Assembly (NCBI GenBank): GCA_026874595.1
Contig: CM049310.1
Coordinates: 45,537,058 to 45,601,057, forward strand
Reading direction: 5' to 3'
Source of the DNA: Sipunculus nudus
Taxonomy: Eukaryota > Annelida > Sipuncula > Golfingiida > Sipunculidae
Length of the DNA: 64,000 nucleotides
A program made the position numbers and the translations under genes. The notes below the pieces were generated by a model. That model saw only the letters and a program-made list of their open reading frames with translations, was not told the DNA's origin and ran no database searches. Positions 1 to 12,529 of the stretch are shown here, piece by piece (position 1 is the first letter of the stretch; each line of letters starts with the position of its first letter).

Positions 1-263
1 AAGAACGGTCTCCTGTCATATTTGCACAAATTTGAATATAATGATTTTTGGCTAAGCTGACTAAAAGAGCGGGATGATGCAGGATATAGCCTACCCAACG
101 CGCCTGGTGGTGCGTTTACACAAACATAAGCAGAGAACCAGGTGGTACTGGGCTACGTCTCTAAATGCTTGAACAGCATGCGTCGTATCGAGATGCGTTT
201 TAAAGAAATGGAATCGCGGGGGATGATTATACGTTAAAGGCGCGTTTTCTCGCTCGTTCATTG

Positions 264-264
<1 letters not shown>

Positions 265-336
<72 letters not shown>

Positions 337-372
337 AATATATGTATATATATATACACACACACACACACT
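265..372. repeat. (CT)n-(TA)n-(CA)n compound microsatellite
   Basis: About 50 bp of CT, then TA, then CA dinucleotides. The apparent - strand reading frame through it is repeat translation only. Confidence 0.95.
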
Positions 373-1099
373 AGAGTGACGATAGAAAACGGATGACCTT
401 GACAGATCCATGACAACCAATAGATTAATCTGGCACAGATTTGACAACCCTCTTATCAAATATATATTTGACAATCTGAGTTGTAGTTTTAGGTACACTC
501 ATTTGACAACCCTAAAATTGTCGATTTGACAGTTCTATTTTTTCAGTGTTTATGTTGTTGTTGATGAGCTGAGGTCAAGTCAATTTGTCTTTTGCATGCT
601 TCTCCAAGAATGCTGGTGATTTGAGACCAACAAATAATACAGCAGCAGTCACAGCTGCTTTTCTGGTATGTGCTGGGCGGAGACTCTGTTTTTCCGTCCT
701 CATATTTTCTTCGTCACAAAACCGTGACTGGCCCGGCCGCTTGCTTCAAACGTGGGATTACGTTGATGGCTGGTATGGCGTCAAGGAATCAGTCAGCAGC
801 CCGGGTGGACTGTGGGCACAAATGACTACTGACAATTTACAGAATGAGCGATATTACAAGCATCAATTGGCACCTACTAGCTAGCACCCTAACTAACCGA
901 CCTTACCACTTATTGTATCAGCCGCAACAGAGTTTCGCAGATACTATTTTTTCGTGCAGCCACCACAACCCCCCCCCCCCCCCCCCCCGAACCCCACCCC
1001 CAACACACCGCCACGTTCGTTTTTGTAGGACTACGCTGGTCTGGTCTTTCTGAAGCCCGGCATAGTTATAGGGTAATATGGGAACTGGTCCCTTAGAAA

Positions 1100-1720
1100 G
1101 ATTGTTGACGCCTCCTACAAGCCTTTTTACGTGGTGCTCATCTATTGGTCTTTTACAGTGACAACAAGTATCTCAGTAGTATGTATTGTGCCTATTTTGT
1201 GAATGTCCATAGATCATGGAATGTGTTATCTCATACTTAAGACTGGTGGCGCCATCTGCGATAGATGAAGTAAATCCATGAGTTTGCTTTGGGTGAAAAC
1301 CTCTCAAATCTCAGAAGTGGTTCAATGAATCGGCATGTATTTGGCATGTTAATCCATCTTGGATATAGTTCTCGTACACATGACAGGTGGCGCCATCTAC
1401 AATCATGTATTCGTTAAATGCATTTATGCATTTATCTCAGGAGTGGTTTGACGGTTTGGCCTAAAATCTTGCATGTCCAAAGCTCTAGGATGGCATTATT
1501 GTACACATAATTGGTGGTACCATGCACTTACATTAATCTTTACTTCGTCAATCCGTGCATCTTGGGATACTTGGGTATCTCTGATGCCTTAAATTATGAT
1601 TGCTGTCACGCCAGGAGACATTCTATCCGAAACTTCATTCATGCCTCTGTAATTTGGTGGATATCTGTGGTCGCTCGTCCTTGGTGCTCTTGACCTTGAT
1701 TTCCCGGGGACCTCTGTGTG
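1100..1720 (+). repeat. Diverged copy of pearl/Helentron core repeat
   Basis: Carries GTGGCGCCATCTGCGATAG, CTCAGGAGTGGTTTGACG and GGTGGCGCCATCTACAATC with the same spacing and flanking words as the 43.6-45.5 kb element. No terminal hairpins were seen here, so it is a fragment. Confidence 0.65.
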
Positions 1721-2448
1721 TGTAATAATGGATTCAAGGGGTTGATGCATCCCCCCCCCCCCCTCCAGCACGGCTTGATAAAAATAGAAAAAGAAAACCG
1801 TAAAAGAGAAAGTGAGAGTCTACTGATTACACAAATGTTAAAGTCGCCAAGCAGTGATACCATCTCTTTGCTTATTGTGCTTTTCAATGTTTGCACTAAT
1901 AATCATTTATGTAGTTGTAATTCACCTGAATGAAAAGATTGACCTACTTACACAAGATTCAGTCTCTCGCAGTTCCCTTTTCTTAACATAATCGCTGTTA
2001 AATGCTCTGCAACCAATCAACAAAGATATTGCTGACCTGTACGGTAAAGCGGACTGATTCTTAGGTCCACAAAATCAAGAGGTGAGGACCGAGAGAATCT
2101 GGAACTTTTTTTTAACAAACTTGTGAATCAGTAACTCCCTGCCTATAATATCTTTCAAACGGTAATTTTATCAGTAAATATTTACTCTGATTTTATTAAA
2201 GCTAGTAGTGGACCTCAGAATCAGGCTGATGGCATATAAAAACTTTTTCAACCGGTCCGACATATTGTCTGCCCAAGTGAATTTATTCAGTGATTGTATT
2301 ATATTACGAGGCAACGATTTGTCGTTGGTCGATAATGTGTTGCTGGTATCGTCGAAGCACAGAGGTTTTTTAAGGAGCCCCAAGCTTGAAAATTGGGTAT
2401 GTTAATTTTATACTAAACGATAATTTATTAAAAAAAATATCCAGTGAT

Positions 2449-2453
<5 letters not shown>

Positions 2454-2518
<65 letters not shown>

Positions 2519-2662
2519 GTTCAGCGACCACCTTAAAATAACAACCACTTCAAAGGACGGCCCCAATACTTTTTTTTGCTCCTTATTTCAAACCTCGCTT
2601 TTAATACCACTTCGAAAATGCTAACACCTCTCGAGGTGCCTTTGGATCGTAGCGTCGATGTT

Positions 2663-2733
<71 letters not shown>

Positions 2734-2743
2734 AGAGAGAGAG
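2454..2743. repeat. Two (TA)n tracts, the second ending in (AG)n
   Basis: TA runs of about 62 bp (2454-2515) and about 63 bp (2668-2730), then AGAGAGAGAGAG. Confidence 0.9.
2521..2665. repeat. ACCACC/AACAACCACTT-type repeat fragment between TA tracts
   Basis: GCGACCACCTTAAAATAACAA followed by other CCACTT words, sandwiched by two TA microsatellites. It resembles the ACCACC-motif segments at 16375-16560 and 37580-37680. Confidence 0.35.
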
Positions 2744-2999
2744 AACAAATATACCATACATGATAAAAATATCGATTGACCGTGCATTTGAATAACAGGT
2801 AATACATTAAATTTCATCTGTGTCCAATTACTCTGTATTCAAACGAAAGTTATTGTCAGAATTTAACAGATGAATAGATCTAGTGTGTCGGTAGTGACCT
2901 CTCGTGGAGACTCCTTGCTCTAATGTATTAGCACCCGCTTCACTAGAAGTAAATATGTTAGGAGGGGTCTCCTTTTACCATGGTAGTTAAGACTACTTA

Positions 3000-4140
3000 T
3001 CTCAACTCTACATGTTAAAATTAAAGGTAAAAAATGTAACATTTCAAGGAAACACCTGTTTATATTTAATATGCGTATGCTTACAAAATATTACCTCTCA
3101 TGTGAAGTCCTAACCGAAAGAACAACCAGGTTAATATATTTTGCCTTGAATCAATTCTTATCCGAAACACTGAAACGGACTGCAATAGCCTCTTCACTAC
3201 ATTTATCCCTGCGTCGCACATGAACTGTTCTTCGCTTCATATTCGCGAGGCCAACATTTCGCGATTTCAACCTATTCACTCTTTTGCGAGGGTTCAATTT
3301 TCGCGATCTCTCCATAAAGTATAACCCTGATTTTATGAATTAATCATACAGTGAAGTATGTGCGCAAAATCTGAACGGGACCCCAAGTGGATATTGAACA
3401 AGCAGAAAGCAAAGTTCATTGTTCACAGATAATTTTAAGATTTGATTATTATATTATCATCATAACAGCTATCTTACATTAACGGTAACATTCAAGATCA
3501 ATTATTATTTATAAAAATCAATGTTTTGCTTTTCGACTTTTCTTCCACCGTGACGATTGTGACTCTTAATTTGTTCATGACTGTTTTATTTAATTTTATT
3601 TATTGATAAGTTCCCCTTTGCGAAGATCGCGAATTTTCAAAACGTCGAGAACTTAAAAGCAACCACAGTGTTTAGAGGCCCCCGTGCATTGTGGGTGTCA
3701 GATTTAGACCCAAACAGTCCCTCAACACCTGAGTCGTACTCGTGAGAGTCAGAGTGTACGCAACGTGTCTTTTGGTCTTGTGGTTTGGCGGAACGAAATA
3801 CCAGCGCCATCTACCGGTCAACGCTAAATGCAATTATTACCCCTCGCTTAAGATCGGCCGAAAATTGTTTTGAATTCTTAATTCGCCTAATAAAGTATAT
3901 ATTTTAAATCTAGCAGAGTGTTCTATATAATGAAATTTGTAGCGGTGCACTGCCATCTAAAACTTTTATTAAATTTTCACATTAGAAAAATATTTAAATT
4001 AACAAGGCCTACAGGCCTAATGCGAACCTGTGCATTGGGAAATACACCAGGTATAATGCTTCAATGCTGGACCATGACTTCTCATGTATATGAACAATGC
4101 AGGTACTAAACATTTTGAATAAGAAACAATTACACAAACA
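3000..4140. other. No gene seen
   Basis: AT-rich sequence without long open frames. 3230-3320 contains repeated TTCGCGA words (TATTCGCGAGG, TTTCGCGATTTC, TTTTCGCGATC), a motif common in degenerate mollusc repeats. Confidence 0.5.
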
Positions 4141-4785
4141 TCACTGCTGAAATTCTGGCATGGATGCACACAACACAACTAGGGACCCATGGGTCTCAAC
4201 GCTCAGTTGAATTTGTCTATAAGGATATTTTGAAAGAAAATTTTCAGAATGACAGTCCCGTGACCTTAACCAATGACCTTGTAACCAAAAAATCTTAGAA
4301 CTTAATATCCTTGGACTTGCAGCATTAGGATTATTGTAACAATCTTTTAAAAAGACCTTGACCTCTGACCAGATAACCTCAAATTCTACAGGTTTCCTCA
4401 CTTTGGGCACGTAAGCCATGTGTGAACGTTGGAAAGTTCAGGATGAAAAGTTTGATTTACAGTGCATCCACAATCTTTTTAAAGATGTGGCTTCTGTGAC
4501 CTTCAACTTAGATCGCTGGACCCTGAAAATCAAAATGAATTTACATATGTGGTTGGTCATTATAAAATCAAGTTTGAAGCCAGTCTGTCTATCCAAAGCA
4601 GAATTATCATTCATAAACTAATTTGTGAATGGATGGGCCCTGTGACCTTGACCTTCGACCTATGACCCCCCAAAAAAACCAGAATCTTCCCCTAGTTGCA
4701 GGTTAGCAATATCCTGAAGATGGAAGATTTGCGATGAAAAGTTTGGCTTCAAATGCACATGCATTCCTTTTAATTCCTTTTAATT
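4141..4785. repeat. Array of ~110-145-bp units with GACCTTGACC boxes (left of LINE)
   Basis: Units recur at about 4245, 4355, 4495 and 4640, each with a TGTGACCTTGACCTYYGACC-like box followed by GACCCYNAAAATCAA. The next unit appears only after the LINE, at 8256. Boundaries are approximate. Confidence 0.7.
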
Positions 4786-4791
4786 AGCACA

Positions 4792-5043
4792 GTGATTAGC
4801 AGACCCTCTAAGATATACTCTAAAAGAATAAGACTTCTGAATACCGCACTAGAAATCTACGCTGAAAAAAACGCATGGACTCTGCTAATGAATGATAACC
4901 TTGGTCCATTTTCACTAAAATCTGACAACCTCCATCTAAACAAGGAAGGCTCAAAGGCATTCCGTTCAAATATATGTGATGTAATCAAAATCGCAACCTC
5001 TCTTAAAAATTTTCACAAGCAAGCAGTAATAGAATTAACATGA
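4792..5043 (+). pseudogene. LINE ORF1 C-terminal fragment (SGNH/esterase-like)
   Basis: About 83 codons ending in DNLHLNKEGSKAF. The DxxH pair matches the catalytic Asp-His block V of SGNH hydrolases, a domain known in ORF1 of CR1-group LINEs. The N-terminal part is lost by 5' truncation. The stop codon overlaps the ORF2 start as ATGA (5040-5043). Confidence 0.7.
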
Positions 5044-7973
5044 ACAGTACCCCTTACAACGAGAGTTACTTACCTGGTCACAACAATGACGGGTTCATTC
5101 CCGATTATCAAAACGTGCCTTCCTCAAACACGCATGATAATGGTACCTCAATTGAAACACTCCTACAGTGTATCCGAAAGAAGAATGGCCTAACTATAAT
5201 CCACTTAAATGTAAGAAGTCTTCCTCCCAAGTTCGACGAATTAGTGCTCCTCTTAAAGGTTGGTTCGGTCCATGTAGTATGTCTCACTGAGACTTGGTTG
5301 GACGATAGTATCGCAACCCATGAAATCGAAATCCCGGGGTATACTCTCTACCGAAAAGACCGAAATAGACGTGGTGGAGGTGTTGCCATTTATGTACAAA
5401 GTTCCTTGCAATCTACCGTATGTCCTTTTATTTCTAATGATCATCTAGAAGTAATCTGGGTCCAAATTCAATGGAACAGACGTAACTCTCTGATCGGGTG
5501 AATATATAGACCGCCTCACTCTGACAAAAGTTATTTACAACTTCTCTTCGATAACATTAGCCTTGCTATGGCTAAACATGTTCATACAGTGATCATAGGC
5601 GATTTTAATATTGATTTTAATAACCCCAAAGCGTCTATAAATGTTGAGTTGGTGAATATGGCCACATCATACAACCTTCATCAACTTATAACCTCCCCAA
5701 CTCGAGTCACCGCAACCTCATCCAGTACGAAAGATTTGATTTTTACAAATACACCCGGTATTCACTCATCATCCGGCGTTATTCCGTGGTCACTTAGCGA
5801 TCATTATATTATTTTTACCCGGCTCTCAGGAGGCAGTTGCCAAAAAGGAACCAAATTTGTGAGAGTTAGGTCCTTTAAGAAATTTGATCCCCTTGCCTTC
5901 AAGCAGTCCATTCAGTCATCATTAACATTTCACTGTCTTCCCGATGTAAATGATGTCATCTCAGAATCTATGGCGTGATGAATTTCTGACCATATGTAAT
6001 AAACACGCACCTTTTAGAACGTTTAGAGTTAGAAATAATAGACACAATCCCTGGATGTCACCTGATATCCAGCGTCTAATATATAACCGAGAACGCATTC
6101 GTAAATCTGCTGTGTCAAATAATGATCCACAGCTGTGGGCACAGTTCAGGCGGTTACGTAATCGGGTCACTTGCATGATCCGTCAACTGAAACGTTCATA
6201 TTATAGACACAAGGCACAGTCATCAAAATCTCCCAAGGAGATTTGGCAGTCTTTAAAACACGTGATCAATCCAGTTAGCCGGGGTCAAGATAGTCCAGAT
6301 ATAATCGGGATGACCTGAATGACTTCTTTGCCTCAGTTGGAAAAACTTTAACCAAAGCATTTACCAAAGATGTTGTGCAGGACCAACCTGATTTTACTGA
6401 TTCTCGGTTTTCAATCCCTCAAATGAGCCAACAGGATGTCGTGAAACTTCTAGTCGCATTTAAGAATAAACATGGCATTGATGTCCTTAATATGCCGGGG
6501 TTCTTACTTGGAGAGGCTGCGGTCATCTTAGCGCCATCGCTGACACATATTCTTAACTTATCACTCAGTACAGGAATAGTTCCTCCTGACTGGAAGTGTG
6601 CAAGGGTGGTACCCATTTATAAGGGTAAAGGGAAACTTTCTGATACTAACAATTACCTGCCAATTTCGATCACCAGCCATGTGATTAAAATCTTAGAGAA
6701 GCACATGAAACGTCATCTCCTTAATTACTTAAACCACAAACGCTTGATATCTCCTGAACAAACTGCCTTTCTTGCAAACAACTCTACCCAAACTGCATTA
6801 CATAGAATAGTTGATAATTGGCTGACAGTTATAAACTGCGGACGTGTAAACTCCATATGCTTTCTCGACCTTAAAAAAGGTTTTGATTCCCTAAATCACG
6901 ATATATTATTGGGTAAATTAAAACGGTATGGCGTAAATGGAAACTGGCACACCTGGTTTTATAATTATTTATACGACCGAAAGCAGTTTGTCTGCTTCAA
7001 TAACTATAATTCTGAGGTGAAAACCATCGATACAGGTGTACCACAAGGCACTGTACTTGGACCCATTCTTTTCCTACTATATCTTAATGACTTGCCCGAT
7101 AATGTAACAGACGCAAAATGCTCGATTTATGCTGACGACATCACGCTATACGCAGACGGCATCGATCGCGAATCAGCACAACATAAGTTACAGGCTGCTG
7201 TAGACCAAGTTACTAAATGGCTTAATAAAAACAAACTAATTGCAAACACCACAAAATCAGCTACTATGCTTGTGAGTTCCAAGCAACGCAAACAATCAAA
7301 TTCATTACAAATAATTATCGATAAAGATATTGTCCCGAATGTCGATGAATTTTCTCACCTTGGCTTGATCATTGACGCCCATCTCACATGGAAATCTCAC
7401 ACTTCTACCGTTTTTCAACAGCTATGTTGCAAAATTGGACTTTTACATCGGCTCAGCAAATTTCTACCACAGAAGTTTTTAGTCACTATATATCACGCCT
7501 TTGTTCAACCCTCAATAGATTATAGCCTAACAGTATGGGGCAGCTGTCCCAGCACATTCCGTGCCGCAATCCAACGAATGCAGTGTCGTGCGGCTAGGAT
7601 AATAACAAAAAATTACGACCCAACTCAAAGAAGTTTAGATTTAGTGAAAGAAATAGGCTTAATGACAATTGAACAGCGATATTTGTACCTCCTATCTATT
7701 TTAACCTATAAATGCATAAATGATTTAGCCCCTTCATATTTATGTAAGAATTTTCATATGGCGAAGGGCATTCATAATTATTCGACGCGGTTAACCGAAA
7801 ACAAAAATTGTATCCTTCCGAAACCGCGTATTGAAGCCTTCAAGGCTACCTCTTTTTATACAGGCAGTACTCTATGGAACTCCCTTCCTCGACACATTAA
7901 GTTTGCTTCTAATTTGCAGCATTTTAAAAAATTATCACGTTCGTACTTCTCCGATTTTACAATGATGTCATAA
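5040..7973 (+). pseudogene. LINE ORF2, endonuclease and reverse transcriptase, broken
   Basis: AP-endonuclease motifs are in order: LNVRSL, CLTETWL, GGGVAIYV, GDFNID, SLSDH. Then comes a reverse transcriptase with LDLKKGFD, GVPQGTVLGP and YADD, and a C-terminal LWNSLP block. Lesions: TGA at 5499-5501 between GGGVAIYV and YRPP; a frameshift near 5950-5975; another near 6290-6315. The conserved NYRPIS motif reads NYLPIS. The longest open piece is 6375-7973 (532 codons). It cannot make a full protein as it stands. Confidence 0.9.
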
Positions 7974-8255
7974 TCTTATCACAGCACGAAATTGTTCTAG
8001 ATGTAATCGTTGCTCTTACCGTTGTTAGTACCGTCCCTTTTATTAATTTTATGATATTATCATTCCTTTGTAATGATTTTACAGTCTCATTATGTCTTTT
8101 ATATTTCGCATTGTACATGTACTTTTATGTATTTTTATTATCATGTTCCATTGTTTATAATATCTTGTATATCTTGGAAGAGGGCCCTGCTTATAACAGA
8201 ATTCTTATTCTGGTACAGGCCACCCTTCACAATATTATAATAAATAAATAAATTA

Positions 8256-8560
8256 AAGAAATGGGTCCTGTGACCTTGACCTTTGACCGTTGGACCCCAA
8301 AATCAACATGGTTCTTACTTGGGTGGTGGGCCATTTATAAGTTAAGTTTGACAATATATCAAACTTAACTGGAGTTATCATCTGGAAACTACTTTGTGTG
8401 GATGGACGGATTGACAGACAGACAGACATACAAACACACAGACTGACAGACAGGGTGATTAGTATTGGGCATCCACTTGTGATCAATAAACACACCAGGT
8501 TTTGGGACACCAGATGTAATGATAGCTGAGAATCTGACATGATCGTGTCATTTTATAGTA
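8256..8560. repeat. Right part of the GACCTTGACC array
   Basis: It resumes the left array with GTCCTGTGACCTTGACC, then CAAACTTAACTGGAGTTATC and a GACAGACAGACAGACA tract. Together with 4141-4785 it was one array before the LINE inserted. Confidence 0.65.
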
Positions 8561-8699
8561 AATAAATAGAAAAATATTTGTTAAAATTGGAAAACCGTCA
8601 CGTTTAAGGAACTGACAAAACTAGTCATGGTCAATATTCAAGGCAAGATTCATGACAAACCATGCATGATTTTGGAGGTTTTGTATCAAATTTTTTAAT

Positions 8700-8927
8700 A
8701 TTCTGGCGGGTACTTTCAAGCCCCATAGCTTAAAGGAAAAAGGTCGCAGTGACCTAATTTCAGGTTTCCAAGGAAATTTTTAATTGACCTCCCTGGATGT
8801 TCACTTAGAAGTTTCTAGGACCAGCTGTTATGATTTGTGCCCTGCTAACGGACGGCTGGACATCCAGACGGACGACGGACAAAGCGCCATTCCTATACCT
8901 CAGTTGACATACAGTCAGCTGAGCTAA
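8700..8927 (+). repeat. Tail of a GACGGACG/CTAA repeat element
   Basis: Ends with CAGACGGACGACGGACAAAG, a short CAGTTGAC...CAGCTGAG pairing stretch, and CTAA (8924-8927). This combination resembles Helitron/Helentron 3' ends and recurs at 12160-12228. Confidence 0.45.
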
Positions 8928-9269
8928 AATTGATTGTAGCTGGCACCACCAGTCTTGTATACAAAAAGGTTTCAGGGATATATACATATGCCCAAGTTCA
9001 GACTGATATATCAAACCCCTCCTGAGAAATAAGCAGGGACACACACTTTGCAAAAAATTATTGTAGGTGGCATCACCAGTCTTGTATACGACAAGTATAC
9101 GATAATTAAAATACGATAGGTATAAATATGCCCAATTTCAAAATGATATATCAAATTCCTCTATAGAAATAAGCAGGCACAAAAGTCACACACTGTGCAA
9201 AAATAGGTCAAAATATTAGGCCAATACATCAAACTTACCTTAAGTCTGATGCATGGGGCTGACCACGCT

Positions 9270-9700
9270 TAGGTAAGAAAGGCAGTTGCCCCGAGTGAAC
9301 TGTGACAAATTTGCTAGCTCAGGCTACTGCACTGAGTGAACTCATGACCTGCACCTGGCTAGACTGGGTGAACTTTTGACCTGTACCTGGCTGCACTGAG
9401 TGAACTCTTGACCTGTTGCCTAATCTGATACAGTTGGCAGTCTGCCAAAGCTATAAATAGATTGGCTCCACATGCAGCCCTGAGGGGCATGACACCCATG
9501 AGGTGATCATATGGTGCCCATGAGGTGTTCACGTGTCACCCATGAGGGGATCACATGCCTTGTGCTTGGCTGCACTGTCTGAACTCTTGACCTATATCTG
9601 GCTGCACTGAATGAACTCTTGATCTATTGCCAAATCTGAAACAGTTGGCAGTTTCTTAACCTATGTAAATATACAGACACAATCTTGGCCTGTTGGCAAA
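9270..9700. repeat. Short tandem repeats: CTGCACTGAGTGAACTC and CCATGAGGTG units
   Basis: At least five units carry CTGCACTGAGTGAACTCTTG followed by ACCTG..CCTGGCT, with periods of about 44-50 bp. They flank a separate run of three CCCATGAGG(T/G)G..ATCA units (9485-9555) that carries a TCACGTG E-box. Confidence 0.65.
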
Positions 9701-9719
9701 TCTGTTTACACATACTAAA

Positions 9720-12228
9720 AGACTTTGGCTAAAATGTTTTTTTTTCAAGCTGAAATATTCATAAACTTTTTATCAAAATATCTAGAAAAATAAAAGATTC
9801 AGTTCTTTCATTGTTAAAGGTCCGATAATTTTGCCAAAAATCATTCAAGTAAACTTGAACAAAGGCCACCTAAGAATAATTTTTGTGCCATGTAACAGAA
9901 ATTATAATTGAAAAAATAATTTTGTAGAAGAACAGTTTTGCAGTCCTCAATTTGAGTTAGACATAATAATGGCCATAAGACCAATTAAGTTTTCCTGATA
10001 TTATTGAAAGAACCATGTCCTACGATAATTCTTTTGAAAAAATGTAACGATTCAACTTGACAGTTTCATCATAAACATTTTAAGCTGAAAGAGGCTAAAA
10101 TGATGAGGTTTTTGCCCATAAAAAACAGGTCAATGTAGGTGGCACATCAAAATCTGCAATTTCAAATATGAGTTATGTGACCAACATTTGCACAATACTT
10201 GGTAATGCTAGCTTCTGTCATTTCTGAGATAACTATGTCAGTATGCTTACTTGGCCAAATGACCGTTCAAATTCATTTAACTGCACTAAAATTCATCAAA
10301 TGCAAACCATTTGAACAACTACGAGAGTGCTTGCCTCTGGGATCATTTCTGTAAAATATTGAACAATTTGGCTGGACCGTTTACAAGAAGACTTTTAAAG
10401 GTTTTTCAGCTTTTCCCCTATAAAATCTAAGTAAATGCAGATAACAAAAAACATAAGCTGAACCCCACAACATTTGATATGTGACAGGTAATTGCATAAA
10501 ATCTGGGGATGGTAGCTCCTGCAATTCCTGAGAAATTATGGGTTGTTATACAGATGATTGATGACCCCTGTACAAAAAATGGTCAATGCAGGTGGCGCCA
10601 CCAATACCTGAACTTCATATATGACTCATGTGACCAACACTGGCATAAAATTTGGTGATGATAGCTCTGGCCGTTTCTGAGACTGTCATTTTAGTATGCT
10701 TTTTTGGACAGATGACTAAGTTCAACTTCCTGTAATTCGGCCAAAATTCACAGAACTTGAACCATTTGAACAAATTTGAGAGAGATGGTATAAAAGATTA
10801 TTTCTGTGAAATATTGAACAAACTGGCTTGACCATTTCAGACGAGAAGATTTTTAAAGGTTTTTAGCCTTTTCTCTATAAAATCTAAGAAAATGCAGATT
10901 TTTTTCAGATGGCTAATTTTTTGCATTAAATTTCATAATGCTAGCTCCAGTCATTTTCGAAATAGTATGGGTTAACGTATACCTATGATTGTAAACATTG
11001 CCTGGCATGAGGAATATCTAAAAATCATAAATCTACATTTTTTTAAAGTTTTTAAAAAACATTCTTGTCAATATTAACCAAAGATAACCTGAAATCTAAA
11101 TGTCTGGAGGCATGATGTACCGGATGCTGGTAAACTGGTTCCAGGCTAGATGTATCTGCTTCACACAGCTAACATATATGGCAAAATGACTCAATTCAAT
11201 CTTTATTATTCAGCCTATATTCATTCTTTGGAACCATAAAAGACAATTATTATAAGAATTATTCAGGGGATTATTCCTGTAAAATATTAAACAAATTGGC
11301 CTCAGTGGCGTCAGTCAAAAAACGTTTTGCAGGTTTATAACTCATATGGGAAAATAAAGCAAAATGGCTAAGTTAAGCTTCCAATAACTCAGCCAAAAAT
11401 CACTTAACCAAAACCATTTAAACAAACTTTAATTATCAACATCTAAGGATGATTAATGTGTGAGATTTAAGAATTTGGCCCAGTGGTTTTTGAGAAGAAG
11501 ATCTTTGTAGCAACTGAGCTAAAATGGGCTGTTATGGCATATGACTAAATTCAGCTTCCCATAAATCAGCCAAAAGTCACTGAACTTAGACCATTTGAAC
11601 AAACTTCAGAAAGCACTACCCTAGGATCATTTCTGTGCGATATTAAACAATTTGGCCAAATGGTTTCAGAGAAGAAGTTTTTTGTAGCTGTCAGTATGAT
11701 ACAGACACTGATGACCCCCGTTCAAAAAAGGCCGATGCAGGTGGCGCCACCAATACCTGAATTTCAGACATGACTCATATGACCAACATTGGCATAAAAT
11801 TTGGTGATGACAGCTCCGGCCGTTTCTAAGATTGTAATTTTAGTATGCTTTTTTGGACAGATGACTAAGTTCAACTAGTTGTAACTCGGCCAAAAATCAC
11901 CGAACTTTAACCATTCGAACAAACTTCAGAGAGATTGTTCCAGGGATCATTTCTGTGAAATATTGGACAATTTGGCTGAACAGTTTCGGAGAAGAAGATT
12001 TTTAAAGTTTTTTTTAGCTTTTTCTCTATAAAATCTAAGAAAATGCAGTTAGCCAAAAAATAAGCAAAATCCGATAAAGTTTATTAGATGACTAATTTTT
12101 TGCAGAAAATTTCCTGATGCTAACTCTTGCCGTTTTCAAGATAGTATGGGTTAACGTACAGACGACGGACGACGGACGACGGACGCCGGACGACGCTACA
12201 CCATCGCATAAGCTCACAGGTTCGCTAA
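9720..12228 (+). repeat. Composite tandem repeat family with CTAA-type 3' tail
   Basis: Four diverged copies of a roughly 400-480-bp unit: about 10118-10573, 10574-10990, 11340-11690 and 11700-12165. Shared blocks are ACCATTTGAACAAACTT, GATCATTTCTGTGAAATATT, GAGAAGAAGATTTTTAAAG and, in two copies, AGGTGGCGCCACCAATACCTG. The last copy ends in repeated GACGACG, then CATCGCATAAGCTCAC and CTAA. There is no coding potential. Confidence 0.75.
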
Positions 12229-12529
12229 AAATGAGTGAGCACCCAGTATGAGCAAGATGAATTTTAGAGTGCTCATTATTAACTAAATAAAATCATTAAT
12301 AAATATTTTTAATTATATTTAATTTCGACAATAATCGTAAACAGAATTACGCATGATAAGTGAGCAAACAAATAGTATGGAGATGTTAATCATATATTTT
12401 AAGCAGTCTTACTAATGCTTAGACATTTTGTTTTCTAAAATAAATCTTCTACGTAATTATGTGATTATGAAAACAAATAATAAAAAGCTTAGAATAAGAC
12501 AACACATTAAGATAATTCAATCGTTAATC

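Larger units (their letters stand above)
4790..8255 (+). mobile_element. CR1-group LINE, 5'-truncated and decayed
   Basis: A non-LTR retrotransposon with the end of an SGNH-type ORF1, then an endonuclease plus reverse transcriptase ORF2, ending in an AATAAATAAATAAA tail. The RT C-terminus (GSTLWNSLP...) and SGNH-type ORF1 fit the CR1/L2 group of the Jockey superfamily. It carries one in-frame stop and two frameshifts. It sits inside an array of about 140-bp repeats; the array sequence resumes right after the tail (TTAAAGAAATGGGTCC). Only a short possible target duplication (TTAA or AATTA) is visible. The 5' boundary is approximate. Confidence 0.9.

Noticed and set aside
91-498. 135-codon - strand frame
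   Set aside because: Mostly translation of CT, TA and CA microsatellites.
8051-8251. 66-codon frame after the LINE RT
   Set aside because: It lies in the LINE 3' untranslated region and AT-rich tail.
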